Assembly: GCA_900555265.1 (NCBI GenBank)
Contig: UNSL01000003.1
Span: forward strand, 47,716 to 111,715
DNA: 64,000 bases
Direction of reading: 5' to 3'
Origin: Candidatus Saccharimonadota bacterium
GTDB taxonomy: Bacteria > Patescibacteriota > Saccharimonadia > Saccharimonadales > Saccharimonadaceae
Each line of letters starts with the position of its first letter. Positions within the stretch are counted from its first letter, which is position 1. The notes below the pieces were generated by a model. It saw only the letters and a list, made by a program, of their open reading frames with translations, was not told the origin of the DNA and searched no databases. Both the position numbers and the translations under genes were made by a program. Below, one piece after another: positions 17,837 through 26,869 of the stretch.

Positions 17837-18822
17837 TGAAATCAGCTAATAAATCCAATAAAAGCAAAGAAACTATCCGTATACGTCAGCGCCGACGAGG
17901 TTGGTTGACGTTTGTCAGAATGTGCCGATATGGTATCAATAACTTTAGTCGTAATGCCTGGCTAACGATTGCTGCGACTGCGGTGATGAGCGTTACGTTG
18001 ATTATTGTGTTTATAACATTATCAGCGCGTCAAGTTCTAGTTGATACCGTTTCAAATGTCTCCAAGCGTGCCGACATGTCAATTTACTTAAAGGGCGACA
18101 CGCCAGAAAAAACGATTAAAACGATTAAATCTCGAATTGAAAAATTAGATAATGTCGATAGTGTTAAGTATATTTCCGCGGAAGAAGCGCGTGAAAAGCA
18201 AGCTGAGCAATATAAGGACAATCCAGACACGCTTGAGGCAATTCGCGAGTCTAGTAATGAGATGTCGGCAACGCTTCGTGTTTCCGTGAAGGAATTGAAT
18301 AATCAGCAATCATTAAATAATTTTGTTAAAACTAATGATTTGTATAAAAAATATAAAGACCCTAACAGGGAGCCGTCATTCTCAGGTGAACGTCAGCAAG
18401 CTATTAAAACAGTTGGTAATTGGGTGAGACTGGCGAGTATCGGCGGTTCGATCGCTACAGTTGTTTTCGTGGTGATTTCATCGCTTGTGGTCTTTAACAC
18501 TATTCGCATGGCAATTTTCAACCGTAAGGACGAGATTGAGATGATGAAGTTGATTGGCGCAGAACGCAGCTTCATCAGAGGTCCGTTTATAGTTGAGGCT
18601 ATAATGTACGGATTTATCGCGGCAATTATCGCAACAATAGTTGGGTATGGTTTGCTAATTCTTGCGCATGATCCGATGGTGAAATACGGAATTCCTATTG
18701 ATAATCTTTTGAATCATCTAAAAATGTACGGCGTGCTGGTTTTCTTGAGTATGATTCTGGTCGGCGCGGCAATTGGCGTAGCATCATCCTGGGTGGCAAC
18801 TCGCAAATATCTTAAGTTGTAA
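17836..18822 (+). CDS. ftsX: Cell division protein FtsX
   Basis: The 328-aa permease-like protein has a basic cytoplasmic N-terminus, membrane helices at about 50-72, 200-222, 250-272 and 293-315, and a large extracytoplasmic loop (about 73-195) that in other bacteria contacts the hydrolase. The NTIRMAIFNRKDEIEMMKLIGA stretch is characteristic of FtsX. It is coupled to ftsE and is followed by the putative partner hydrolase. Confidence 0.94.
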   Translation: MKSANKSNKSKETIRIRQRRRGWLTFVRMCRYGINNFSRNAWLTIAATAVMSVTLIIVFITLSARQVLVDTVSNVSKRADMSIYLKGDTPEKTIKTIKSRIEKLDNVDSVKYISAEEAREKQAEQYKDNPDTLEAIRESSNEMSATLRVSVKELNNQQSLNNFVKTNDLYKKYKDPNREPSFSGERQQAIKTVGNWVRLASIGGSIATVVFVVISSLVVFNTIRMAIFNRKDEIEMMKLIGAERSFIRGPFIVEAIMYGFIAAIIATIVGYGLLILAHDPMVKYGIPIDNLLNHLKMYGVLVFLSMILVGAAIGVASSWVATRKYLKL

Positions 18823-18828
18823 AAGTCC

Positions 18829-18858
18829 TTGACATACTGATTATGCTTATGCTAACAT
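18829..18858 (+). promoter_or_regulatory. Promoter TTGACA-18-TAACAT of leaderless CHAP hydrolase gene
   Basis: TTGACA at 18829-18834 and TAACAT at 18853-18858; the ATG is 6 nt after the -10 box. Confidence 0.6.
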
Positions 18859-18864
18859 AGACGT

Positions 18865-20004
18865 ATGAAACTACGGTCCACCACACCAGTTTCGGCATCA
18901 TTAGTCAGCAGAGCGTCTCTGGTGGCGATGTCTGCATTGCTCGCTGGATCGGGCATTTTTGGCTTGGCATCACACGTATTAGCTCGCGACTATAACGCCG
19001 AAATTCAGGCAAAACAACAAGAAGCAGACAACTATAATTCTGAGGCTTCGCGCTTGGGTGAGATGGCTGATAGTTTACAGGCGGAACTCGATAAGATAAA
19101 CGGACAGATATCAGCTATTCAAGCGCAGATTTCTGACAGCCAAAAGAAGATTAATAGTCTTAATGATCAGATAAAAAAGAACGAAGAGCTAATTAAGCAC
19201 AATCGTAAAGCGATGGGGCGAATTTTGGCTGATTTGTATGTTGATGATCAGATTTCGCCGCTGGAGATGCTTGCTAGCTCAAAAAATATTAGCGATTACA
19301 TCGATAAGCAAGAACAGCGTAATTCTTTGAAAACTTCATTGAATGATAAGATCAAAGAAATTAAGTCTTTGCAGAAAAAGTTGGAAGAGAATAAGAAGTC
19401 TGTCGAGAATACGCTTCGCGACCAAGAATTGCAGCGCAATGCGATGGCAGCTAAACAGTCTGAGAAGGCAAAACTGATTACTGACACGAAGAATGACCAA
19501 AATAACTATGCGGCGCTGGCTCAGAAGCGCAATTCCGAGGTAGCGAAGTTGCGAGAAGAGCAGGCTGCAGCCAACCGACGAGCTCTTGGTGGTAGTAATG
19601 TTTCAATTCCGGGCGGCGTACCTGGCGGCGGTGGTTATCCTGGTGTCTGGGCGAGTGCTCCACTCGACGCTTATATCGATCCATGGGGACTATACACGCG
19701 TGAATGCGTGAGCTACGTGGCTTGGAAAATTCATAGTACAGGTCGTTATGTTCCGCATTTTGGTGGTGTAGGTAATGCAAATCAATGGCCGTCGACTGCA
19801 GCACGTCATGGTATTTCTAGCGGCTCAACACCAAAAGCTGGCGCAGCAGCCGTGATGAATATTGGATATTACGGACACGTTATGTATGTTGAATCTGTCA
19901 ATGGCGACGGAACTATTACCGTTAGCGATTACAACTTTGCCTGGGATGGTTTATATAGGCATTACACACGCTCAGCTTCAGGATTGACATACGTTTACTT
20001 CTAA
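18865..20004 (+). CDS. Secreted coiled-coil CHAP-domain peptidoglycan hydrolase, PcsB-like
   Basis: The 379-aa protein has a signal peptide (basic start, hydrophobic core about 15-38, cleavage near SHVLA), a long coiled coil (about 42-245), a Gly/Pro linker, and a CHAP domain (about 268-379) with the catalytic Cys in YTRECVSYVAWKI and His in GHVMYVESV. This is the architecture of PcsB/CwlO-type hydrolases that FtsEX activates, and it lies directly after ftsX. It has its own promoter and is probably leaderless. A terminator follows. Confidence 0.9.
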   Translation: MKLRSTTPVSASLVSRASLVAMSALLAGSGIFGLASHVLARDYNAEIQAKQQEADNYNSEASRLGEMADSLQAELDKINGQISAIQAQISDSQKKINSLNDQIKKNEELIKHNRKAMGRILADLYVDDQISPLEMLASSKNISDYIDKQEQRNSLKTSLNDKIKEIKSLQKKLEENKKSVENTLRDQELQRNAMAAKQSEKAKLITDTKNDQNNYAALAQKRNSEVAKLREEQAAANRRALGGSNVSIPGGVPGGGGYPGVWASAPLDAYIDPWGLYTRECVSYVAWKIHSTGRYVPHFGGVGNANQWPSTAARHGISSGSTPKAGAAAVMNIGYYGHVMYVESVNGDGTITVSDYNFAWDGLYRHYTRSASGLTYVYF

Positions 20005-20024
20005 TTAGCATAAAGTGATACGCA

Positions 20025-20051
20025 AAAACGCTCGTGTTAAACGGGCGTTTT
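20025..20051 (+). terminator. Intrinsic terminator after CHAP hydrolase gene
   Basis: AAAACGCTCGT pairs with ACGGGCGTTTT (11 bp, one G-U pair) around a 5-nt loop. Confidence 0.8.
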
Positions 20052-20055
20052 GTAG

Positions 20056-20061
20056 TATAAT
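20056..20061 (+). promoter_or_regulatory. TATAAT box of leaderless S41 peptidase gene
   Basis: TATAAT is 6 nt before the ATG and directly after the terminator. Confidence 0.6.
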
Positions 20062-20067
20062 AAGCAT

Positions 20068-21243
20068 ATGGTTACGGGAGAAAAAAGACAGCAATTAAGT
20101 TGGTTTTTGACGCTTGTTATTGTGGCTATTGTTAGTTTTGTGGCGGGAGCTCGCTCAGATGCGCTGTTTGCTAACGTGGCGTCAGTATTTGGCGTTAGAA
20201 CTTCAAATAAGACAATCGACTTATCTAGCGTTCAAAAAACATATCAAGAACTGGTTGCTAATTATGACGGAAAATTGGATACTCAAAAGTTGATTTATGG
20301 TGCCAATCGCGGGCTGGTTGAAGCGACTGGCGATCCGCATACGGCGTATATGGATCCTGACGAGACGAAGGAGTTTGACAAGTCATTAAGTGGGCAAATT
20401 GGTGGTGGAATTGGTGCGGAGATTGGTCTTAGAAATAATAAGCCGACTATCATAAAACCTCTGGAAAACAGTCCAGCTCAGAAGGCGGGAATTAAGGCTG
20501 GTGAGGCGATTGTTAAGGTGAATGACGAGGCTTCTTCTGATTGGTCAGTGGAAAAAGTTGTGAGTAAAATTCGCGGAGAAGTTGGGACTTCCGTTAAATT
20601 GACATTATTAAGCGATGGCCAAACGCGTGAGGTGTCGGTTGTGCGTCAGAATATAGTTTCTCCGGCAGTGGAGTCGGAAATTGATGGAGAAATTGGTATT
20701 TTGAAAGTTAATCGATTCGGCGATGATACAGTAAGCTTGGCCAGAAAATACGCTTCGGAATTTGTTGAAAAAGGCGTTAAGAAGGTGATTTTGGATCTGC
20801 GAAACAACCCAGGCGGAACGGTTGGAGCTGCTCAAGGGTTATTGGGTATTTGGCTAGACAATCAAATAGCTATGACCGAACGACGGGGCTCTGAAATAGT
20901 TAAAACGCTGCGTACAACTGGAACGCCAATTTTGGGCAATATGAAGACGGTGGTGCTTATTAACGGTAACAGCGCCAGTGCTAGCGAAATTACGGCTGGG
21001 GCGCTTCGTGAATACGGAAAAGCCACGCTGGTTGGGCAGAAGAGTTACGGTAAGGGAAGCGTACAGATCGTGCTTGGACTACCTGGCGGGTCGCAAATGA
21101 AGGTTACGGAAGCCAGATGGTACACGCCAAAGGGCAAAAATATAGATAAAACTGGTATAGAACCTGATGTTAAGGTTGATCTCTCCGCTGAGGATATTAA
21201 TAATAATTTAGATCCGCAGATGGATAAGGCGAAGTCGTTATAA
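20068..21243 (+). CDS. S41 C-terminal processing peptidase with PDZ domain (CtpA-like)
   Basis: The 391-aa protein has an N-terminal membrane anchor (about 10-30), a PDZ domain (about 100-175), and an S41 protease core with the catalytic Ser in NGNSASASEITAGAL (about 296-310) and Lys in GQKSYGKGSVQ (about 322-332). Such proteases trim or degrade envelope proteins, and relatives process peptidoglycan hydrolases. Location after the FtsEX-hydrolase genes makes control of that hydrolase a reasonable inference. Confidence 0.93.
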   Translation: MVTGEKRQQLSWFLTLVIVAIVSFVAGARSDALFANVASVFGVRTSNKTIDLSSVQKTYQELVANYDGKLDTQKLIYGANRGLVEATGDPHTAYMDPDETKEFDKSLSGQIGGGIGAEIGLRNNKPTIIKPLENSPAQKAGIKAGEAIVKVNDEASSDWSVEKVVSKIRGEVGTSVKLTLLSDGQTREVSVVRQNIVSPAVESEIDGEIGILKVNRFGDDTVSLARKYASEFVEKGVKKVILDLRNNPGGTVGAAQGLLGIWLDNQIAMTERRGSEIVKTLRTTGTPILGNMKTVVLINGNSASASEITAGALREYGKATLVGQKSYGKGSVQIVLGLPGGSQMKVTEARWYTPKGKNIDKTGIEPDVKVDLSAEDINNNLDPQMDKAKSL

Positions 21244-21284
21244 AGCTTGTGTTTTTGGATTAGACAACATAAAATGGAGATAGT

Positions 21285-21668
21285 ATGAACGGACAAAAAA
21301 AGAAGATTTTATTAGTTGAGGATGACATGGCTCTGTCTGCGGTTTATCGGTCGCGGTTGGAGATTGAGGGGTTTGACGTTAGGGAAGCCAACAATGGAGA
21401 AGACGCTCTGTCTGCCACTGTTGAATATCGTCCAGATCTGATTCTTTTGGATGTAATGATGCCAAAGATTAGTGGTTTTGATGTCTTGGATATTCTTCGC
21501 AATACGCCAGAAACTGCTAACGTGAGGATTATTATGCTGACAGCACTCAGTCAACCAAAGGATAAGGAGCGAGCTGAGAGCTTGGGTGTTGATGATTATT
21601 TGGTGAAATCTCAGGTTGTAATTGGCGACGTTGTGGCTCGCGTAAAGCATCATTTGGGTATTCAATAG
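21285..21668 (+). CDS. Single-domain response regulator (CheY-like receiver)
   Basis: The 127-aa protein is a stand-alone receiver: acidic pair VEDD, phospho-acceptor Asp in LILLDVMMP, Thr in IIMLTALSQ, Lys in DDYLVKSQ. No output domain is present, so it acts by protein-protein contact or as a phosphate sink. A GGAG ribosome site precedes the ATG. No kinase is adjacent; the nearest is at 27565. A terminator follows. Confidence 0.92.
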   Translation: MNGQKKKILLVEDDMALSAVYRSRLEIEGFDVREANNGEDALSATVEYRPDLILLDVMMPKISGFDVLDILRNTPETANVRIIMLTALSQPKDKERAESLGVDDYLVKSQVVIGDVVARVKHHLGIQ

Positions 21669-21685
21669 ATAAACAAATCGAGCGG

Positions 21686-21716
21686 AAGGTCAGCCTCTTA
21701 GGGGTTGACTTTTTGT
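21686..21716 (+). terminator. Imperfect intrinsic terminator
   Basis: AAGGTCAGCCTC can pair with GGGGTTGACTT (one bulge, one mismatch), followed by TTTTGTTTG. Confidence 0.6.
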
Positions 21717-21743
21717 TTGTTTTTTGGTATAAAATAGCTATAT

Positions 21744-22874
21744 ATGGAAAAACCAACACAGAACTCCGAGCAAGAACCGAAAACATTGGAAGACTATGTA
21801 GTTGCAATTTTTCATGCCGATGCTGACCCAGATATTACAACATCTCCACTAACCGTTATTCGCAGTGGTCAAGACGGAAAAGGCGTCAGGTATGATGGAG
21901 GCTGGATTGCTGGCGATATGCTAAGTGTGTGTGATACTGATTCTGAGAAGGGGATTAGTCCGATTGAATTATTTGTGAAAGTACATAAACTGATTGAAGT
22001 TAATGGAGAGTATGTTCCTGCAACTAAGATTGTGTCATTGAAGAAGCTCCAAAGTCGAGAAGCAAATAAAGGTTTTGACGAATCTTATATTCAGGATCTT
22101 TATGGAAAATCTACTGAGAAAATGCTTAAAGAAGGAGTGGAGGCTGCTAAGCAAATTTGGCGGCAGAAACATACGGCTAGTGATTGGAATAGTCTGTCGA
22201 CTGCGGAAACGGGGCTAGATGAAAGTGATAGCCCAGAGCTAGATCGTTTTAACGAGAGAGTGCGAGAACTGACGAAGCCTCTAGAGACTGATGTAGACGG
22301 CATGCCTTTTGAGAACGAATCTGTGCGAGTGAACTACGATCACCTATACGATCCGAATTATGTGCCGTCAAATAATGTAGAGGACGCTGCCGTTAGAAAC
22401 CTAAAAGGCGTTCCTATATCTGAGAACAGCTTTAATGCTGCGAAAGAGGCTATTGATAGCCTAGCTACGAATCCATCGTTAATGCAAATAATTAATCCCG
22501 AGAGAGCGTTTGACCCTGAAGCGATCATAAATGGCATTAGATCTAGTCACCTTACGCGTTGCCGCTTGTTTGAATATTTAACCTCCAGTCTTGATAGGCT
22601 GGCGGTAGTTAATCCAGGCGCTTTGGCAGATAGAGTCCTTCGCGACTCATATGATAATCTAAAATCTCCTAATTACCTCGGAGGTAATTATTATGCGGGT
22701 AAAATGCGCAGTCGTGAATATACTGTAGTGCTGGCAATTGCTATGATGGACGGCTCATTTGATGTAGATAGACAAGACAAAATGGTTACTCATTACAGAG
22801 GTGGCAGGGAGAGAAGTGGTATGCATAGGGATTCTGCAAGGGCACTTCTCGAATATGTAAGAAATAATTATTAA
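21744..22874 (+). CDS. Hypothetical soluble protein, 376 aa
   Basis: I do not recognise this protein. It has no signal peptide or membrane segment, is acidic overall, and appears to have a small N-terminal domain (about 1-100), a Ser/Asp/Glu-rich linker (about 145-190) and a mainly helical C-terminal part (about 215-376) ending with a Gly/Arg-rich segment before the last helix. A TATAAA box begins 16 nt upstream. It is monocistronic between two terminators. Confidence 0.6.
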   Translation: MEKPTQNSEQEPKTLEDYVVAIFHADADPDITTSPLTVIRSGQDGKGVRYDGGWIAGDMLSVCDTDSEKGISPIELFVKVHKLIEVNGEYVPATKIVSLKKLQSREANKGFDESYIQDLYGKSTEKMLKEGVEAAKQIWRQKHTASDWNSLSTAETGLDESDSPELDRFNERVRELTKPLETDVDGMPFENESVRVNYDHLYDPNYVPSNNVEDAAVRNLKGVPISENSFNAAKEAIDSLATNPSLMQIINPERAFDPEAIINGIRSSHLTRCRLFEYLTSSLDRLAVVNPGALADRVLRDSYDNLKSPNYLGGNYYAGKMRSREYTVVLAIAMMDGSFDVDRQDKMVTHYRGGRERSGMHRDSARALLEYVRNNY

Positions 22875-22885
22875 TAATAAAATAA

Positions 22886-22913
22886 CTCCGTATTTTTTAC
22901 CGGAGCTATTTTA
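22886..22913. terminator. Bidirectional terminator between the 376-aa gene and rpmA
   Basis: CTCCG (22886-22890) pairs with CGGAG (22901-22905), with A/T-rich flanks on both sides, so it can serve both convergent genes. Confidence 0.6.
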
Positions 22914-22931
22914 ATAAAAAGTTTTTACCGA

Positions 22932-23204
22932 TTAAAGAACAACAACTTGCGTTCGGCGTTCTGATTTGCCGGTAAACTTGGTTTTCTTAACTGATTTGAA
23001 GCCAACTACGCCATCTTTTGCAGCGTGGATGGTGAAATTGCGGCTAACATATGTGCCGTCACCAGCGATCTTTGTGGCACCAGTTTGGCGAACTAGAACT
23101 TCTCCAGCGGAAACTTTTTGACCGCCAAATCGCTTAACGCCAAGACGTTGACCAGCATTGTTGTGGATGTTCTTACTAGAACCACCAGCTTTAACCTTTG
23201 ACAT
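22932..23204 (-). CDS. rpmA: 50S ribosomal protein L27
   Basis: The 90-aa protein begins MSKVKAGGSSKN and contains the L27 core NAGQRLGVKRFGGQKVSAGE and VLVRQTG. L27 reaches toward the peptidyl transferase centre with its N-terminus. There is no N-terminal extension of the Firmicutes type that needs Prp cleavage. A good AAGGAG ribosome site lies 6 nt upstream. rplU (L21), its common neighbour, is not next to it. Confidence 0.95.
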   Translation of the reverse strand: MSKVKAGGSSKNIHNNAGQRLGVKRFGGQKVSAGEVLVRQTGATKIAGDGTYVSRNFTIHAAKDGVVGFKSVKKTKFTGKSERRTQVVVL

Positions 23205-23267
23205 TCTTTACTCCTTATAGTTTCTATAAAACAATCTGTTCTAGTTTATCGAAAATAAAGCCAGTTG

Positions 23268-24461
23268 TCAAGCGGTTTTGGTCATGTCTATGGGCTTTAA
23301 TACTATAATTTCTCTGGCAACTACCTGATCTGGACGATGATACAGGAGATTTTTATCGGTAATTGGCTGATATCCAAGTTTTTTAAGATTTTTTATCAGA
23401 GGCAGGTGAGTGAATTTACCTTCGTGATTTTGCCACGCTGGAACGGCTATGCAAAGCGTCGTGTCTGGGCGGATTTGCGAATGGATATTTTGCAAAAAAC
23501 CGCTAATTATGTGATTACAATTTCCGACTACTTCGTGAAGTTTTTCCGGGCTAGGCGGCGCGGAAAACGGCTGACCTAAATATGTTTCGCAAACAATTCG
23601 AGAAATCCGTTCCTTTTGCTCATCTGTTAATTTTACAGAGGTGGCATCGGCCTGATGCGCTTGCCAGAAAGTTTTTGTTGAAAAAGTTTTTTCCGCCCAG
23701 TTCATATTTTCGGTTGTGTAAGATATCATCTTATCGCTCAAATCGCTGCCATAAGCATTTACGCCAATAAGCGCAGCCTCTTGTAAGACCGTTCCTGTAC
23801 CACAAAACGGATCCCAGAGGTAATCGTTAGGCTTTGCGCCAGATAGGTTAATCATAATTTGTGCAAGCTTGGGCGGAAGCATTCCCACGAAAGCGTCGCG
23901 CTTTGGTCGCTCGCGGTCGCGCTGAGTGTACGAATTGATATTTTGAGCGCCACGGCTTTCGGCAACTATCAAATCTCCGTACACGTTCTTGGCTATGATA
24001 ATTTCAATTTTCGCCTCAGATCTGCCGAGCTTATTGTTGTGAGAAGTCGCAGTGGACAGCGCGGCGGTTTTATTAGGAATTAGGCGCAAACTGACGCCAG
24101 ATTTTTTCAAGTTGTTTTTTAAGATAATTCCGATTTTTTGGACGCTCCTCGGATCTGTTTTATTGCCATAAAAACTTATTCCAAGCGTTATTTTTTTCTG
24201 ACTATTCGAAAGTTTTTTCGTGTATTTTTCAACAATAATTTTCGAGGCCTGGAGAAGGGTATTGCGGTCCGATTTTTGTGACTTTATCTTCGTGATGACT
24301 TGTCCGCACTTAATCGTTCCGCCGAGATTGTCAATTGATAAATTGTCGCAATTAACCGTGGCGGCTTGGTTGGAGATTTTTTGGACATTTTGAGCACCGT
24401 AAACAGCCTCTAATTCAGCGATAGAGATTTCTGGTTGACGGCCAAGAATAGCTATAAACAT
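23268..24461 (-). CDS. THUMP-type SAM-dependent RNA methyltransferase (Trm11/UPF0020-like)
   Basis: The 397-aa protein has an N-terminal THUMP-like part (about 55-165) and a C-terminal Rossmann methyltransferase with motif I LWDPFCGTGTVLQEA (about 214-228) and a motif preceding it, AFVGMLPPKLAQIM, typical of UPF0020/Trm11 enzymes that methylate tRNA guanosine. The catalytic (N/D)PP(Y/F) motif is not obvious, so activity on a given base cannot be stated. It is divergent from the LPG-synthase-like gene and is probably leaderless (TATAAT 6 nt before the ATG). Confidence 0.75.
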   Translation of the reverse strand: MFIAILGRQPEISIAELEAVYGAQNVQKISNQAATVNCDNLSIDNLGGTIKCGQVITKIKSQKSDRNTLLQASKIIVEKYTKKLSNSQKKITLGISFYGNKTDPRSVQKIGIILKNNLKKSGVSLRLIPNKTAALSTATSHNNKLGRSEAKIEIIIAKNVYGDLIVAESRGAQNINSYTQRDRERPKRDAFVGMLPPKLAQIMINLSGAKPNDYLWDPFCGTGTVLQEAALIGVNAYGSDLSDKMISYTTENMNWAEKTFSTKTFWQAHQADATSVKLTDEQKERISRIVCETYLGQPFSAPPSPEKLHEVVGNCNHIISGFLQNIHSQIRPDTTLCIAVPAWQNHEGKFTHLPLIKNLKKLGYQPITDKNLLYHRPDQVVAREIIVLKPIDMTKTA

Positions 24462-24467
24462 GTCGTA

Positions 24468-24473
24468 ATTATA
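24468..24473 (-). promoter_or_regulatory. TATAAT box of leaderless methyltransferase gene
   Basis: Read on the minus strand, TATAAT ends 6 nt before the ATG at 24461. It is back to back with the + strand box at 24487. Confidence 0.6.
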
Positions 24474-24486
24474 ACATTTATCGTGG

Positions 24487-24492
24487 TATAAT
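24487..24492 (+). promoter_or_regulatory. Extended -10 box (TGGTATAAT) that decides the start of the next gene
   Basis: An in-frame ATG at 24491 lies inside this TATAATG and cannot be in the mRNA. The ATG at 24500 is 7 nt downstream, as in the other leaderless genes. Confidence 0.65.
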
Positions 24493-24499
24493 GAAGGTT

Positions 24500-25567
24500 A
24501 TGTTACCGAAGGTGTTGCAATTGTTGAAATCGCCACGAGCCATTATGAGCGTTTTGACGTTGGTGGTTTTGGCGATAATAATTTTTCTATCTCGGCATGA
24601 GCTCGTGAAGGCGTGGAATCTGTTTTTGCACGCGGATTTATGGCTATTGTTCTTACTATTACCGTTTCAGATTATCGTGTACTTCGCTGGCGGCGAGATG
24701 ATTTTTTCGTATCTGAGAGAGAAGAATCTGATTCATCATATTTCCAGGCTGGAGCAGACGAGAATTGCGCTGGAGCTTAATTTGGTCAATCACATTTTTC
24801 CGTCGGGCGGAGTTAGTGGAATTTCGTATACGACTTGGCGAATGCATAAGCTTGGTGTGAGTTCGGCGCGTTCGACATTTGCGCAGGTGATTCGTTACGT
24901 TACGGGATTTTTGTCACTTTTGGTTTTGTTGGTGATTGCTGTGTTGGCGCTGGCTATTGACGGTAAGGTCAATCGTTATATCGTTGCGGCGAGTTTCTTG
25001 CTGATTATCGTGGTTTTGGCGCTGACGTTTGGTCTAATTTTCGTGTTTTCATCAAAGCGACGTATGCAGGCAACTGCGGCTGGGCTGTCGAGGTTTATTA
25101 ATACGCTAGTAAAAATTGCCACTTTAGGTAAAAAACGTCGAGTTATGAAGTCGAAGAAAGTCGAAGAGTTTTTTGTTGATATGCAGGACGATTTTCAAGA
25201 TTTGTCCAATCATCCGAAACTTCTGATAAAACCGATGATTTGGGGAACTGTTTATACTGTTTTTGACGTGGCGATGTTTGCTGTGGCGTTTCTGTCGCTG
25301 GGCGTTTTTGTTAATCCGGCGATTTTGATGGTTGGATACGGCGTGGCGGGATTGGCGGCAATTGTCGTGTTTACTCCCGGAGGAACCGGCGTTTATGAAA
25401 CTATTATGATTATTTTCTTAAGTATGGCAGGCACTCCGCCGGATTTGGCGATTGCTGGAATAATTTTGACGCGAGCAATTTTACTTACCGGCACGATTAT
25501 TTTTGGCTATATTTTCTATCAACACGCACTGATTAAATACGGCAAGCCAGATGATTCCCAGATTTAG
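24500..25567 (+). CDS. LPG-synthase-TM / UPF0104 family membrane protein
   Basis: The protein (355 aa from ATG 24500) has about eight membrane helices and the family-typical segment FPSGGVSGISYTTWRM (about 94-109), plus a Pro/Gly-rich FTPGGTGVYET near residue 290. This is the flippase-like membrane domain of MprF/lysylphosphatidylglycerol synthases without the catalytic domain. It may move a modified lipid or a glycan precursor; substrate unknown. Its end overlaps xseA by 17 nt. Confidence 0.82.
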   Translation: MLPKVLQLLKSPRAIMSVLTLVVLAIIIFLSRHELVKAWNLFLHADLWLLFLLLPFQIIVYFAGGEMIFSYLREKNLIHHISRLEQTRIALELNLVNHIFPSGGVSGISYTTWRMHKLGVSSARSTFAQVIRYVTGFLSLLVLLVIAVLALAIDGKVNRYIVAASFLLIIVVLALTFGLIFVFSSKRRMQATAAGLSRFINTLVKIATLGKKRRVMKSKKVEEFFVDMQDDFQDLSNHPKLLIKPMIWGTVYTVFDVAMFAVAFLSLGVFVNPAILMVGYGVAGLAAIVVFTPGGTGVYETIMIIFLSMAGTPPDLAIAGIILTRAILLTGTIIFGYIFYQHALIKYGKPDDSQI

Positions 25568-26651
25568 TGTTAGCAATTTCATAGCAGTTGTCAATCAAAC
25601 TTTTGACGTGGCTTTTGCTGGGATGGTTGAAGTTGAGGGCGAAGTTTCTGGTCTCAAGTCTTATCCTCCGAAATACGCTTTTTTTGATCTGAAGGATGAC
25701 GATGGGTTGGTTCGGTGTTTTGTTGGTTTTAGTAATTTACGCACGCCAATTGAAGATGGAATGAAGGTCGTTGTTCGGGCAATGCCGGCACTTAGGGATA
25801 ATGGCGCCTTTAGCTTGAACGTTCAAGAGATTCGCCCATTAGGCAAGGGAAGTTTGAAGCGAAGTTTTGAGCTTTTGAAGCAAAAATTGACAGTTGAGGG
25901 TTTGTTTAACTCTGAAAGAAAGCGCCCATTACTGCAATATCCTCAGCGAGTGGCTGTTATCTCTAGTACGAAAGCAGCAGGATATGCGGACTTTATGAAG
26001 ATTTCTAGCGAACGTTGGGGCGGTGTGAAATTCGTAGTCGCCAACGTTAATGTACAGGGCGTGAATGCCGCAGATCAAGCTGTGCGAGCAGTCTCATATT
26101 TTAATCAAATGCCAGAATCTCCAGATGTGATTGTTTTGATTCGTGGCGGTGGCAGTGCGGAAGATTTGGCGAGTTTTAATGATGAAAAACTGGTACGGGC
26201 GGTGGCGAGCAGTCGCATTCCGACAATGACTGGAATTGGCCATGAGATTGATGAGAGTTTGTGCGATTTGGCAGCGGACGTTCGCGCAGCTACGCCGAGT
26301 AACGCCGCACAATTGTTGTTTCCTGACAAGCGAGAAGTGATTCGACATTTACATTACAGGCTAATTGACGCGAAAGATTCAATTTGTAGGGCTATCGAAG
26401 AACAATCGCTTAATGCAACAATGTTGCAAAAAGAAGCGCTAAAACAGTGGTCAAGTCGTGTGGATGCGGCTGTAAATGCAACATTGTCGCAACAAAAAGT
26501 CATCGCTGAGTATGACCCGGAAATGGCGCTTCGTCGCGGTTATGCAATGATCAAGGGCGATTTACAGATTGGTAATATTGTAGAGATTACAACAAAAGAT
26601 AAAATTATGAAAGCGAGGATTGAGAATAGTGAACAACGATATGACAATTGA
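25551..26651 (+). CDS. xseA: Exodeoxyribonuclease VII large subunit
   Basis: XseA with XseB forms the single-strand DNA exonuclease VII, used in repair. The 366-aa protein has an N-terminal OB fold (about 1-100: FSVSNFIAVVNQTF, VEGEVSGLKSY) and the catalytic domain with AVISSTKAAGYADFM, the VLIRGGGSAEDLASFNDE motif (about 197-214) and GIGHEIDESLCDLAAD. The C-terminal helical part is shorter than in E. coli. It overlaps both neighbours, indicating co-transcription. Confidence 0.95.
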   Translation: MIPRFSVSNFIAVVNQTFDVAFAGMVEVEGEVSGLKSYPPKYAFFDLKDDDGLVRCFVGFSNLRTPIEDGMKVVVRAMPALRDNGAFSLNVQEIRPLGKGSLKRSFELLKQKLTVEGLFNSERKRPLLQYPQRVAVISSTKAAGYADFMKISSERWGGVKFVVANVNVQGVNAADQAVRAVSYFNQMPESPDVIVLIRGGGSAEDLASFNDEKLVRAVASSRIPTMTGIGHEIDESLCDLAADVRAATPSNAAQLLFPDKREVIRHLHYRLIDAKDSICRAIEEQSLNATMLQKEALKQWSSRVDAAVNATLSQQKVIAEYDPEMALRRGYAMIKGDLQIGNIVEITTKDKIMKARIENSEQRYDN

Positions 26652-26829
26652 GCAAATGATGGCTGAATTGAACGAGCGAATCGCGTGGTTTCAAGGCGAT
26701 GATTTTAATCTGGATGAGGCGAAGCAGAGATTTATTGAGGCAAGAGAATTATCAAAAAAAATTACTGCCACGCTGGAAGATATGCGACATGATATCGAGG
26801 TTCTTAGCGAGGATTTTAACGCTGAGTAG
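26629..26829 (+). CDS. xseB: Exodeoxyribonuclease VII small subunit
   Basis: I favour GTG 26629 (AGCGAGG about 10 nt upstream, inside xseA) over TTG 26620. About 66 residues with the XseB pattern: MAELNERIAWFQ, then LDEAKQRFIEARELSKKITATLEDM. Several copies coat the XseA helices to make the holoenzyme. Confidence 0.88.
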   Translation: MNNDMTIEQMMAELNERIAWFQGDDFNLDEAKQRFIEARELSKKITATLEDMRHDIEVLSEDFNAE

Positions 26830-26856
26830 GATCTTTACATCAATTAAAGCATAAGC

Positions 26857-26862
26857 TATACT
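26857..26862 (+). promoter_or_regulatory. -10 box TATACT before leaderless gene
   Basis: TATACT is 7 nt before the first of two adjacent ATG codons at 26870. Confidence 0.5.
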
Positions 26863-26869
26863 TTACAAT

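Noticed and set aside
24491..24499. ATG at 24491 as start of the LPG-synthase-like gene
   Set aside because: It lies inside the TATAAT box itself; ATG 24500 fits the leaderless pattern.
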